Positions 1 through 8,122 of a stretch of 64,000 bases of DNA are shown piece after piece (within the stretch, counting starts at the first letter, position 1; each line of letters starts with the position of its first letter). The position numbers and the translations under genes were made by a program. A model generated the notes under the pieces. It did no database searches. It was given only the letters and a program-made list of their open reading frames with translations, and was not told the DNA's origin. This stretch comes from Baaleninema simplex PCC 7105. Its GTDB lineage: Bacteria > Cyanobacteriota > Cyanobacteriia > Cyanobacteriales > Geitlerinemataceae. Where the stretch lies: NCBI RefSeq assembly GCF_000332355.1, contig NZ_KB235960.1:4295-68294 (forward strand), in the 5' to 3' direction.

Positions 1-60
1 CCTTCGCCCCCCTTTCAAAGGGGGGCGAAGGGGGGATAGGGGGCTAAGGGGGGATGTGGT
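1..60. repeat. C/G-rich dispersed repeat (CCCCCCTTTCAAAGGGGGG type)
   Basis: The segment contains a hairpin of C-runs and G-runs around TTTCAAA and continues as GGGGCTAAGGGGGGATGTGGTGAA. The same unit occurs in reverse complement around 16604-16650 (TTCACCACATCCCCCCTTAG). This type of intergenic repeat is common in cyanobacteria. It has no coding capacity. Confidence 0.7.
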
Positions 61-468
61 GAAGGCTTTTTGAAATCCTGCTTAAAGGATGCTGTATGAC
101 AGTTGGGCGATGTGAACGCTCCGACGATTCACTGCTAAGCAGTAGAATCGCGGCTTCCTTGTCTGGCACTCTCCCCTACGGAGCAGCTACAGTTGTCCAA
201 GATAGGCGGCGCTCTCGCCTACGGTCAGGAACTTTGGCCTTGACCGCACTCCGAGTCGTTTCCGCTCGTGAGTTTAAGTGATTATCGACAATGCCATACC
301 AACTTTTGACCAGCTCCCTACTTTTAACAATCGGGCGATACCGGACTTACAGGTTCAGCTGTACCTTACCGAGCAGGTCTTGTATCTACCCGGTACTCCA
401 GAGTTCTTATTCTGGCGGGTAATAGTGCCGTACTCAGCTAATTCAATAATAGTACACTGTTGCCCGCC

Positions 469-507
469 GCATCCTACGATTCTACCGTCAGGTGAATCGT
501 AGGATGC
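469..507. repeat. Perfect 14-bp stem hairpin, GTAGGATGCG type
   Basis: GCATCCTACGATTC at 469-482 pairs exactly with GAATCGTAGGATGC at 494-507 across an 11-base loop. No T-run follows, so a terminator is unlikely. It resembles the other intergenic hairpins of this window that carry GTAGGGTGCGTGAC or GTAGGGTGGGC tips. Confidence 0.65.
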
Positions 508-620
508 GCGACGGTTCTGCTCAAAATCCGATTCCCAACCTGTTCGAGATAGCGCGATTTTCGATCGCATTTCTGAAGACACCTTGAATTTTGACAACGT
601 AACAAAATCGTCACTTTTGT

Positions 621-644
621 TTGTCACATTGAACCCAGTGACAA
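621..644. promoter_or_regulatory. Inverted repeat, possible operator of the two-component genes
   Basis: TTGTCAC (621-627) and GTGACAA (638-644) form a perfect 7-bp inverted repeat with a 10-base spacer about 100 bases upstream of the response regulator start. The spacing fits a dimeric regulator site. That the regulator binds here is inference only. Confidence 0.3.
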
Positions 645-746
645 CTGCACTGTACTGCACCGTAATTGACGAGGGCGCACCCGTTGCGCCCCTTCTCCGT
701 TTGGGAGAATTTGGGATACCTTGAGAGAACGCTCTTGTTATCCGAA

Positions 747-1439
747 ATGAAAATTCTCTTAGTCGAAGACGACGATCGCATCGCTTGTGCTTTGGCCGAA
801 GCCCTCAGCGATCGCCATTACGTGGTCGAAACCGCCGCCGACGGGCGATCGGGTCTCGATTTAGCAGAAGCCTTCGACTACGATCTCATCCTCCTCGATT
901 TAATGCTGCCGGAACTCGACGGAATTACCCTCTGTCGAAAGTTGCGCGATCGCGGCGATCGCACTCCCATTCTCATGCTCACCGCCCGCGACAGCAGCAG
1001 CGACAAAGTTATCGGCTTAGATGCGGGGGCAGACGATTACGTCGTCAAACCCTTCGACTTACCGGAACTGCTGGCTCGGATTCGCGCCTTGTTGCGTCGG
1101 GGCAGCACTGCCCTCGCACCCCTGTTAACCTGGGAAAAGTTACAACTCGATCCCAGCACCCTACAAGTCCGGTACGGCGAAGTTCCCCTCAACCTAACCC
1201 CCAAAGAATACGGGTTAGTCGAACTGTTCCTACGCAATCAAAGGCGCGTTTTAACGCGAGAACTCATTCTCGAACGGCTGTGGTCCTTTGAAGGGGACAT
1301 TCCCGGCGAAGACACGATTAAAGTTCACATGAGACGCCTGCGTCAAAAACTCCGAGTTGCAGGCGCTCCCAACGATCTCATCGAAACCCTGTACGGCCTT
1401 GGCTACCGACTCAACCCCAACCTCGAACCCCCAGTTTAA
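747..1439 (+). CDS. OmpR/PhoB-family response regulator (RppA-like)
   Basis: A 230-residue DNA-binding response regulator. The receiver domain (about residues 1-118) shows the acidic pair D8/D9, phospho-acceptor D51 in LLDLMLP, T79 and K101 in VVKPFD. The C-terminal winged helix (about 126-225) ends with the usual HMRRLRQKL and ETLYGLGYRL motifs. I chose the ATG at 747 (MKILLVEDD) over an upstream in-frame start at 666, which would add 27 residues foreign to the family. The histidine kinase gene overlaps or directly follows, so the two form an operon and a cognate pair. It resembles cyanobacterial RppA (redox or metal signalling), but the signal cannot be read from the sequence. Confidence 0.93.
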   Translation: MKILLVEDDDRIACALAEALSDRHYVVETAADGRSGLDLAEAFDYDLILLDLMLPELDGITLCRKLRDRGDRTPILMLTARDSSSDKVIGLDAGADDYVVKPFDLPELLARIRALLRRGSTALAPLLTWEKLQLDPSTLQVRYGEVPLNLTPKEYGLVELFLRNQRRVLTRELILERLWSFEGDIPGEDTIKVHMRRLRQKLRVAGAPNDLIETLYGLGYRLNPNLEPPV

Positions 1440-2841
1440 CTCTCAGTTCGATCCTCGGTTTCAATCGATCGGGACGCGCTTGTTGCTGTCCTATTTGGTC
1501 GTGATGACTGCCATTTTAGGCATATCCGGCGTTTCGATCTATCACCTGTTAGCGCGGCGACTGCACCAACAACTCGACAATCACTTACAACGACTCGCAC
1601 AAACCTCAGCCCGAACCCTCGGAGTCGTCCGCCACGAATACGAAGAACATCGAGACAAACGTTACGGATACGACAGCAACGATCCCGACTTGCCCGAAAA
1701 CTTGTCGGAGTTGATGGCAAAGTACCGCCAAGAAGGTATCTTCGACGTGCCGTCCGACTATCCCTTGCCCGACGCGCAAGGGGTCGAGTGGTTTGACGAT
1801 CGCCGCCAGTTGATGATTCGCGAAGGGAATTTATTTCCCGATTGGGATATTTCTGCCAACGTTCCCGAATATGGATTGACAAAACACAAAAGTTATGTTA
1901 AGTCGTACGCCATTCCCGTCTACGGAGATCTCAACGGGAAACGTCCGTTAATCGGCTACGTGCGAGCCAGCGAATCGACGGCAATTCTCGAAGCGGAGTT
2001 GCGACGGTTGCGTTGGGGCTTGGGAATTGGCGGTCTCGTGGCGCTAGGACTGACGGCCATCGGGGGAACCTGGCTGACGCGGCAGTCTCTCAAACCCGTC
2101 GAACGCAGTTTCGATCGCCTCAAACAGTTTACGGCCGATGCCTCCCACGAACTGCGATCGCCTCTCACCGCCATTAAAACCTCCGTGGCAGTGATGCAAA
2201 GCCACCCAGAACGCATTCACCCCAACGACATTAAAAAAGTGGCCGCGATCGCCAGCGCCGCCGATCAGATGTCGGAACTGGTCGAAGACTTATTGCTGCT
2301 GGCGCGGATAGACGATACGTCGATGCCCGAATCGATGGAACTGTTTCCCGTTCCCATCGACGAAATCGTCGAAGATGCCCTCGATCGCGCGGCGATCGCG
2401 GCGTCCCAAAAAGAGATCGTACTGCACTATCCCGACGCCAGTATCGAGAACGTCGAAGTCTGCGGCAACGCCGGACACCTGCGGCGACTGTTCGGCAACC
2501 TCATCGATAACGCCGTTCAGTACACTCCCGAGGGGGGAACCGTGACTGTATCGATACAGCGTCAAACTGCCTCAGTCGTCGTGAGCGTGGTCGATACCGG
2601 TATCGGCATCGCTTCGGAAGACTTGCCTCGAATTTTCGATCGCTTTTGGCGGGCGGACAAAGCGCGATCGCGCCGTCAAGGAGGAACGGGACTCGGACTC
2701 TCGATCGCCTGTACCATCGCCCATCGCTACGGGGGGGAAATTACCGTCTCCAGTCAACTCGGCGTGGGAACCCAGTTTCGCATCAAGTTCCCCCTAGCCA
2801 GCTCCTATCGCGAGTCCGTTCGCCGCTTTACGACCCCGTAA
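1357..2841 (+). CDS. Membrane sensor histidine kinase (RppB-like), partner of the upstream regulator
   Basis: A HisKA/HATPase_c sensor kinase of up to 494 residues. It has an N-terminal membrane segment (LLLSYLVVMTAILGISG), a roughly 130-residue extracytoplasmic region, a second membrane helix (LGIGGLVALGLTAIGGTWL), the H-box DASHELRSPLTAIK, and N (NLIDNAVQYTP), G1 (DTGIGI), F (FDRFWR) and G2 (GGTGLGLSI) boxes. The start is uncertain: only TTG codons (1357 or 1402) precede the first membrane helix, both inside the regulator gene, which suggests translational coupling. It should autophosphorylate and transfer phosphate to the regulator. Confidence 0.9.
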   Translation: MQALPTISSKPCTALATDSTPTSNPQFNSQFDPRFQSIGTRLLLSYLVVMTAILGISGVSIYHLLARRLHQQLDNHLQRLAQTSARTLGVVRHEYEEHRDKRYGYDSNDPDLPENLSELMAKYRQEGIFDVPSDYPLPDAQGVEWFDDRRQLMIREGNLFPDWDISANVPEYGLTKHKSYVKSYAIPVYGDLNGKRPLIGYVRASESTAILEAELRRLRWGLGIGGLVALGLTAIGGTWLTRQSLKPVERSFDRLKQFTADASHELRSPLTAIKTSVAVMQSHPERIHPNDIKKVAAIASAADQMSELVEDLLLLARIDDTSMPESMELFPVPIDEIVEDALDRAAIAASQKEIVLHYPDASIENVEVCGNAGHLRRLFGNLIDNAVQYTPEGGTVTVSIQRQTASVVVSVVDTGIGIASEDLPRIFDRFWRADKARSRRQGGTGLGLSIACTIAHRYGGEITVSSQLGVGTQFRIKFPLASSYRESVRRFTTP

Positions 2842-2865
2842 CTTTTCAGTCGTACCGTAAACTGT

Positions 2866-2926
2866 GACTGATGCCCCCGCGAAACACTCGTTTTCGCACG
2901 ACCAGCCCTTCGCATCAGTCTTTTTT
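2866..2926 (+). terminator. Rho-independent terminator after the two-component operon
   Basis: GACTGATGC (2866-2874) pairs with GCATCAGTC (2912-2920), enclosing a second small stem (GCGAAA/TTTTCGC), and is followed directly by TTTTTTAT. It lies 25 bases after the kinase stop codon. Confidence 0.7.
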
Positions 2927-3077
2927 ATGGGAAAGCGATCGCCCCGGCCGCGAACCGCGAAAAACCGACACGGCCAACTCGTCCCGTAGGGTTGTCTGTC
3001 AGTTTTCGTGACGGCGATCGCGGAAACGAGATATCGTTGAGACAAGATTTAGAGCGTTGACGAGCGGTCGAGAGACG

Positions 3078-4388
3078 ATGAGAACACAGATATCGAAATT
3101 CAGTGCCGTTCTGAGCGTTTGTGCGGTGTTAGCTGTTGCAAATCCAGGGCGGACGCAGGAATCCGCCGACCCAACGGTTATCGAACGCTGGAACACCGTT
3201 GAAGGAAACTGGGAAAACCAGTACGAAACCTATTTCAGCAGTAACTTAACCGATCGCGCCGTTTCGGCCGAAGACATGGCCGCCGCCCTCGATCGCCTTT
3301 CGACCGAAACCGGGCAAAACTCGGCCGTACTGTACGTCATCCCCCAGGACAGCGAACTCGAACTGATTTTAGTGACCGCGAACGCCCCTCCTCAACGGCG
3401 GGTGTTGCCAGATGTCGATCGCGAGACTCTCGTGTCCACCGTTCGCCAATTTGAAGAGGAAATCGTCAACCCGCGCCGACGACGCAGCGACGACTATCTC
3501 GACTTCGCCCGACAACTCCATAGTTGGATCGTCGAACCCGTGCGATCGCACCTCGAACGACAGCAAATCGAAACCCTGATTTTCTGCTTGGGCGGCGGAC
3601 TGCGGGCGATGCCTTTAGCCGCTCTCCACGACGGCGAAAAATTCCTCGTCGAACGGTATAGCCTCGGCCGCATTCCCGGTTTCAACCTCACCAAAGCCCA
3701 ACCGACCGATTTACGCAACGAGCGGGTTTTGGCCATGGGGGCTTCGCAGTTCGACGACTCGCCTCCTCTTCCCGCAGTTCCCATCGAACTGGCGTCGATC
3801 GTGCCGCGACTGTGGCCTGGTGCGGCGTTTCTCAACCAGGACTTTACCCTCGACAACCTGCAACAGCAGCGACAAAACGGCGACTACGCGATCGTTCACC
3901 TGGCAACTCACGCCGCCTTCGTTCCCGGCGAACCGAGTCAGTCGTACATTCAATTTTGGCAAGACCGACTGTCGCTCGATCGAATGCCTCAAATTCAATG
4001 GCAAACGCCCGCCGTAGAACTGCTGGTTCTCAGCGCCTGTCAGACGGCACGGGGCGATGCTGAGGCGGAAATGGGATTTGCTGGAATTGCCGTGCGATCG
4101 GGGATTCCGTCTGTTATCGCGACCTTGTGGCCGGTCAGCGATCGCGGAACCCTCGCCCTCATGTCAGAATTTTACGCCCAGTTGAAAACCGCTCCGACGA
4201 AAACCGAAGCGCTGCGACAAGCGCAACTGGCGGCGATTCGCGGACAGTTGCGCGTCGAACCTCCCGAAGTAAGCGGACTTCATCCCCCAGGAACCTTGAT
4301 ATTTTCCGAACTGCCCGAGGAGGGAACCCTTGATTTATCGCATCCTTACTACTGGTCGGCGTTCACCAACATCGGTAACGCTTGGTAG
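3078..4388 (+). CDS. Secreted CHAT-domain protease-like protein
   Basis: A 436-residue protein with a probable signal peptide (residues 1-26, hydrophobic core FSAVLSVCAVLAVA) followed by a CHAT domain (caspase HetF associated with TPRs). The expected caspase-like dyad is visible: His in HLATHAAF (about residue 277) and Cys in LSACQTARG (about residue 321), with the downstream IPSVIATLWPVSD and YYWSAFTNIG motifs of the family. Most cyanobacterial CHAT proteins carry many TPRs before the domain; here there are none, so the domain stands alone behind the signal peptide. ATG 3078 is preferred to a TTG at 3057. It likely acts as a cysteine peptidase outside the cytoplasmic membrane; the substrate is unknown. 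Confidence 0.85.
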   Translation: MRTQISKFSAVLSVCAVLAVANPGRTQESADPTVIERWNTVEGNWENQYETYFSSNLTDRAVSAEDMAAALDRLSTETGQNSAVLYVIPQDSELELILVTANAPPQRRVLPDVDRETLVSTVRQFEEEIVNPRRRRSDDYLDFARQLHSWIVEPVRSHLERQQIETLIFCLGGGLRAMPLAALHDGEKFLVERYSLGRIPGFNLTKAQPTDLRNERVLAMGASQFDDSPPLPAVPIELASIVPRLWPGAAFLNQDFTLDNLQQQRQNGDYAIVHLATHAAFVPGEPSQSYIQFWQDRLSLDRMPQIQWQTPAVELLVLSACQTARGDAEAEMGFAGIAVRSGIPSVIATLWPVSDRGTLALMSEFYAQLKTAPTKTEALRQAQLAAIRGQLRVEPPEVSGLHPPGTLIFSELPEEGTLDLSHPYYWSAFTNIGNAW

Positions 4389-4897
4389 CGTTTCAGTCAC
4401 CCGTCACCCGTCACCCGTGAAGTGGTAGGGTGCGTGACGCGGCCGGAAAATGTGGCTGAAATCCAGTCAATGTTGGCCTACCGCGTCACGCACCTTTGGA
4501 GCGTGAACAGTGAGCAGTGAACAGTGTTTCAGTCACCCGTCACCCGTCACCCGTCACCCGTCGCCCGTCGCCAGTGAAGACAGTTTTCAGTCCGTAGGGT
4601 GTGTGACGCGGCCGGAAAATGTGGCTGAAATCCAGTCAATGTTGGCCTACCGCGTCACGCACCTTTGGAGCGTGAACAGTGAACAGTTAACAGTTTCTTC
4701 CTTGTCCCCTTGTCCCCGTTACTCTTCACTCTTCACTCTTCCCTCTTCCCTCTTCACTGTAAAAGTCCCCCTCCTTCAACCCAAGACAGAATCGCTACAA
4801 TAGCGAAAACGGAACGTTTCGGTTGACATTCTGAGACGATCGATTCAGTATAAGTGGTTAAATAACCATCAACGAATTTGTGGGGGAGTATCCGTCT
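4389..4897. repeat. Repeat-rich spacer with two copies of a GGTGCGTGAC-tipped hairpin
   Basis: Two near-identical copies of a unit of about 90 bases lie at 4424-4510 and 4593-4680. Each begins GTAGGGTGCGTGACGCGG (GTGTGTGAC in the second) and ends CCGCGTCACGCACC, so the ends form a long stem. They are embedded in CAGTCACCCGTCACCCGTC tandem heptamers and AGTGAACAGT / CTTCCCTCTTCACT runs. No gene is seen. Confidence 0.7.
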
Positions 4898-5383
4898 ATG
4901 TGGATTGCGATCGCCGTTGGTCTCGTTGCATTTATCTTTTCGAGTTTTGTCGAGTATTGGGTGCATCGCTTCATGCACAAGTGGGCGAAATTCGGAGAGC
5001 GACACCGCGACCACCATCGCCGTAACGAAGGACAAGGCGTAATTTGGGAATTTCGCGATTACGTCAAAGGCAGCTTTATCGCCATGCTCGCGCCGTTCCT
5101 GATTTCCGTAGAAGTCGGGACGGGTTGGTTCGTCGGTGCGCTGGTTTACGCCGCGTTTTCAGCCTACGCCCACCAACTCCAACACGAAAATCCAAAAAAA
5201 TGCTTTTGGATGTCCATGCCCGTTCACTACGCTCACCACAAATATCAGATGTGGGAGCATAATTTTGGATTAGCTGTCGATTGGTGGGATTACGTTTTCG
5301 GGACGTATAAAAAAGTAGACTGCTTCGCAGAAGAGGAACACAACCAGCCTCAAGGGAGTTACTTACAGCTTCGTTGGTGGTAA
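4898..5383 (+). CDS. Fatty acid hydroxylase / sterol desaturase family protein
   Basis: A 161-residue integral membrane di-iron protein of the fatty acid hydroxylase superfamily (PF04116). The histidine boxes are visible in order: HRFMH, HRDHH, HQLQH and HYAHH, between hydrophobic helices (IAVGLVAFIFSSFVEYW, MLAPFLISVEVGTGWFVGALVYAAF). The ATG at 4898 has a GGGGGAG ribosome site 10 bases upstream; a GTG at 4880 is less likely. Members add a hydroxyl group to lipid acyl chains, sterols or carotenoids using O2. The next gene is Mpo1-like, a family that acts on 2-hydroxy fatty acids, which hints that this enzyme may make such acids. The substrate is not established. Confidence 0.85.
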   Translation: MWIAIAVGLVAFIFSSFVEYWVHRFMHKWAKFGERHRDHHRRNEGQGVIWEFRDYVKGSFIAMLAPFLISVEVGTGWFVGALVYAAFSAYAHQLQHENPKKCFWMSMPVHYAHHKYQMWEHNFGLAVDWWDYVFGTYKKVDCFAEEEHNQPQGSYLQLRWW

Positions 5384-5528
5384 CGTTTCTCGAGTGTGAC
5401 AGATTCTCGATCGTCTCCTACTTTAGATCTCCGAATTTAGAAATTTACGATCGATCTGGCGATGAAGGGTCAAATCGATGCTATCTTGTCAGGAAACTGG
5501 ACGGTTTGCTGTCAAGGAGTATTCACCG

Positions 5529-5828
5529 ATGAGCCTGTTTCAAGACGCGAAGGAACACTTCATCGCCTCTCACCAACATCCAATCAACCAAGCATTACAT
5601 CACACCACGAATATTTTGGCGATTACGGCTATCGTGATGTTATTTTCCAATTGGAAAATCAGCGTGTTTTGCTTGGTTCTCAGCCAAATTTTCGCTTGGG
5701 GCGGACACGCAGTGTTTGAAAAAAACAAACCTGCCTTTTTTAAATATCCTGGCATTACGATTTTAGCGTCGTTTGCATGGTCGTTTGAAAACTGGTTCGG
5801 ACTGCGTCAAATTTTAGCAAAATCTTAG
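5529..5828 (+). CDS. Mpo1-like (DUF962/YGL010w) membrane protein
   Basis: A 99-residue protein with the family signatures SHQHPINQALHHTTN near the N-terminus and GGHAVFEKNKPAFFKYP in the middle, plus hydrophobic helices. Eukaryotic Mpo1 is an Fe(II)-dependent dioxygenase that shortens 2-hydroxy fatty acids by one carbon in sphingoid-base breakdown; bacterial members are mostly uncharacterised. ATG 5529 is chosen because AAGGAG lies just upstream; an upstream start at 5478 would add a non-conserved tail. It follows the fatty acid hydroxylase by 145 bases on the same strand, so a shared pathway is plausible. Confidence 0.8.
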   Translation: MSLFQDAKEHFIASHQHPINQALHHTTNILAITAIVMLFSNWKISVFCLVLSQIFAWGGHAVFEKNKPAFFKYPGITILASFAWSFENWFGLRQILAKS

Positions 5829-6145
5829 TCTCGAAATCTCAGCTAACTTCGACGCTAAATCCAAATTCAACTCTAAAAAAATCAGCGATCGCCATACCGT
5901 TTAAGTTAGATTTCAGACTCAAACACCTCTTTCGATCGCCCGTTCGATCGCAAATTTGCGATCGAAACCTTCTCGTTTGAAGGAAACACAACCTCAAATT
6001 GAGAATTCGACAAATCCAACTTGTTCTCGCGTGAAAAATTCGTTATCTTCAGAGGCAGCTTTCTTTGAAAAGTCCTCAATTTGGCAAAGACAGCGATTTT
6101 TTCGGATTCATTTTAAATCTTTCATCCCATACCAAGGAATCATTC
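5829..6145. other. Spacer with a 24-bp perfect palindrome
   Basis: 317 bases without a gene. A perfect 24-bp palindrome lies at 5943-5966 (TTCGATCGCAAAT and its complement), flanked by AT-rich DNA. It may be a regulator site for the amidohydrolase gene or an extended HIP1-type motif. An in-frame upstream start for the amidohydrolase at 6065 is not preferred. Confidence 0.5.
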
Positions 6146-7534
6146 ATGTACGACGGATTGTTAGTCATTGACGCCGACGCGCACAAAGTCGAAAACCCGC
6201 TCATCTTGCGCGATTACGTCGAGCCGGAATACCGCGATCGCATCGGTATGATTGTCGATAGCCTCGGCGACCAACGGGCAAAAGTAGTAGACACCAACCC
6301 GGAAACCGGAAAACCCGATTTCGTTCGCATTTTCCCCAAACCCCAAGGTTTCGGGAAAGGGGGCTTCCGCAACCTGCACCCCGACACCACCCTCGGTGCG
6401 ATGTTCAACTCTCGCCGCATCGAAGACATGGACAAAGAAGGGATCGACATTCACGTCATCTACGGAACCTTCAACCTGACCTTCTCCAGTATCTTCGACA
6501 AAGACCTGGCCGTCGCGCTGTGTAAAGCTTATAACAATTACATGGCCGACGATTGCCGTCCTTGGAGCGATCGCCTCAAACCCATCGGCGTCGTTCCCCT
6601 ACAAGACGTCGAAGAAGCGGTCAAAGAAATGCACCGCTGCGTCAACGAACTGGGAATGGTCGGCGTCGCCACCTCCCCCAATATGCCGATTCCCCACCCG
6701 GCGGCTCCGAACGCATTCCCCGAAATCCGCTCCTGCAAACATATCAGCCACCCGGATTTCTACCCCATCCTGCAAGCCGCCGTTGACTTAAACATCGCCC
6801 TCGGCTTGCACGGCGGTCCCGGTTCCGACATGATTGGAGGCATCGCCGACCACATGGAAACCTTCGTTCTCAACCACATTTTCGTCCAGCGCAACCAGCA
6901 GCAAATGGCCATGGCGCGAATGGTGTTCGACGGTGCGTTTGAGAAGTTCCCCACTCTGCGCGTCGGCTTCGTCGAAGGTGGCTGCGGTTGGGTTCCCGAC
7001 TTGGCGCACTCCTTCCACGAACATTGGGAAAAACGCATTCGCGACTTCGACCCCAAAAACCCCTACCGTCCGTCGCTCAAGGACGTCACTCAACTGATGG
7101 TGCAGGAACGGGGCAACAACAGCGTCAACATTATCAGCCAGGTGAAGAACCTCTTCGATATGTTGTGGACGCGGGATAAAGATCCCAAGAAAATCGAAGA
7201 CGAAAGCCTGTACGAACATTACAACTTGCGTCACCGCGATCCGATGGAATATTTCGAGCGCGGTCAGGTTTACGTGACCTTTGAATCCGACGATCCCGGC
7301 CCGGCCTATTTGGTGCAAGGACTCGGCGAACTCGGCAAACGTATCGCTTGCTTCTCCGGTGATTACGGACATTGGGACGGCGTGTTGCACGATTGCGTAA
7401 AAGACGCTGCCACTGTGACGGACTACGATCGCGACCATTTGGCGCGGTTGTTGGCTGGAAACGCTCTCGATTTGTACGGCGATCGCCTGCGGAACTCGAT
7501 TCCCAACTTCACAGAAGCGACCGTTTCGGTATAA
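6146..7534 (+). CDS. Amidohydrolase family protein (PF04909-type)
   Basis: A 462-residue TIM-barrel metal-dependent hydrolase or decarboxylase. The N-terminal VIDADAHKVENP holds the D-x-H metal ligand motif. Further expected ligands are in LGLHGGPGS (about residue 215), the FVEGGCGWVPDLAHSFHEHWE stretch and the C-terminal Asp in CFSGDYGHWDG. The ATG at 6146 (MYDGLLVID) has AAGGA upstream and matches the family start. Relatives include ACMS decarboxylase and many uncharacterised hydrolases acting on aromatic or amide substrates. It is followed by a clear terminator. A role linked to the two lipid genes upstream is possible but unproven. Confidence 0.85.
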   Translation: MYDGLLVIDADAHKVENPLILRDYVEPEYRDRIGMIVDSLGDQRAKVVDTNPETGKPDFVRIFPKPQGFGKGGFRNLHPDTTLGAMFNSRRIEDMDKEGIDIHVIYGTFNLTFSSIFDKDLAVALCKAYNNYMADDCRPWSDRLKPIGVVPLQDVEEAVKEMHRCVNELGMVGVATSPNMPIPHPAAPNAFPEIRSCKHISHPDFYPILQAAVDLNIALGLHGGPGSDMIGGIADHMETFVLNHIFVQRNQQQMAMARMVFDGAFEKFPTLRVGFVEGGCGWVPDLAHSFHEHWEKRIRDFDPKNPYRPSLKDVTQLMVQERGNNSVNIISQVKNLFDMLWTRDKDPKKIEDESLYEHYNLRHRDPMEYFERGQVYVTFESDDPGPAYLVQGLGELGKRIACFSGDYGHWDGVLHDCVKDAATVTDYDRDHLARLLAGNALDLYGDRLRNSIPNFTEATVSV

Positions 7535-7588
7535 ACGTCACGGACTGCTCGCGACCGAGCCAGACCCTTTAATTTGAATTCTCGAAAC

Positions 7589-7618
7589 AGAACCCCAGTG
7601 CGATCGTACTGGGGTTCT
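7589..7618 (+). terminator. Hairpin terminator after the amidohydrolase gene
   Basis: AGAACCCCAGT (7589-7599) pairs with ACTGGGGTTCT (7608-7618) across a short loop, 55 bases after the stop codon. The T-run after it is weak (ATCGTTCTTAT). Confidence 0.65.
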
Positions 7619-7779
7619 ATCGTTCTTATGTGCGTTTTTAAGACTGCTGTTACTGTATTTTCATTCAACTGAAGTCACCGTGAATTCAGTGCAAGTTACG
7701 ATGCGGTAGTTCACCCCAATAGTGCATCTCGAATCGTGAATCTCGACATTCGCGATCGCCATCAACTGTCACCCACTTC

Positions 7780-8016
7780 TCAAACTTGTTGGCGATCGTC
7801 AACCCGGAACAGAGATTCTCCCAAGATCGAGCTAGGAACGTCTTCGCGCAAGCGACGACGGCCACTTCCCCGATGCGGTGCGAGATCGTCTTTCTGTTCA
7901 GTTTGTGCCGAGAGGAAGGCACGGCTGACCGTCTCTTCAGACAGACGGCTTTGAGGTTGGGCAGAATTCCAAACAAAACCGAGTAGAAGCGCAGAAAGTA
8001 AAAGAGAAATACGCAT
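7780..8016 (-). CDS. Possible small secreted protein
   Basis: A 78-residue frame whose start looks like a signal peptide (MRISLLLSALLLGFVWNSAQ, likely cut after NSA). The remainder is polar and charged (RGSGRRRLRE) with no recognised family. No Shine-Dalgarno sequence is obvious before the ATG, and the frame sits alone in a 588-base spacer, so it could be a chance frame. The leader is the only support. Confidence 0.35.
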   Translation of the reverse strand: MRISLLLSALLLGFVWNSAQPQSRLSEETVSRAFLSAQTEQKDDLAPHRGSGRRRLREDVPSSILGESLFRVDDRQQV

Positions 8017-8122
8017 ATTTGGAGAATCTGTTTCAGGTGTTCTGTTCCCTGTTACAGGTCTCCGAATATGGCGTCAGGACGATCTGAAGCGACCGGTTAG
8101 AATTTTTATGGACATCGCCCCG

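Larger units (their letters stand above)
1..746. other. Intergenic region before the response regulator
   Basis: No convincing gene is seen in these 746 bases. Short open frames exist on both strands (for example 355-660 on the minus strand) but they have no recognisable domain, no good ribosome site and cross a palindromic repeat, so I treat them as chance frames or gene debris. The stretch holds a C/G-rich repeat at its left edge, a perfect hairpin at 469-507 and an inverted repeat at 621-644 near the regulator gene. Confidence 0.6.

Noticed and set aside
96-281. Short frame at the window start
   Set aside because: No domain, no ribosome site and composition like the surrounding spacer.
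355-660. Minus-strand frame of 101 residues before the response regulator
   Set aside because: It crosses a perfect hairpin repeat and has no recognisable motif; possible debris only.
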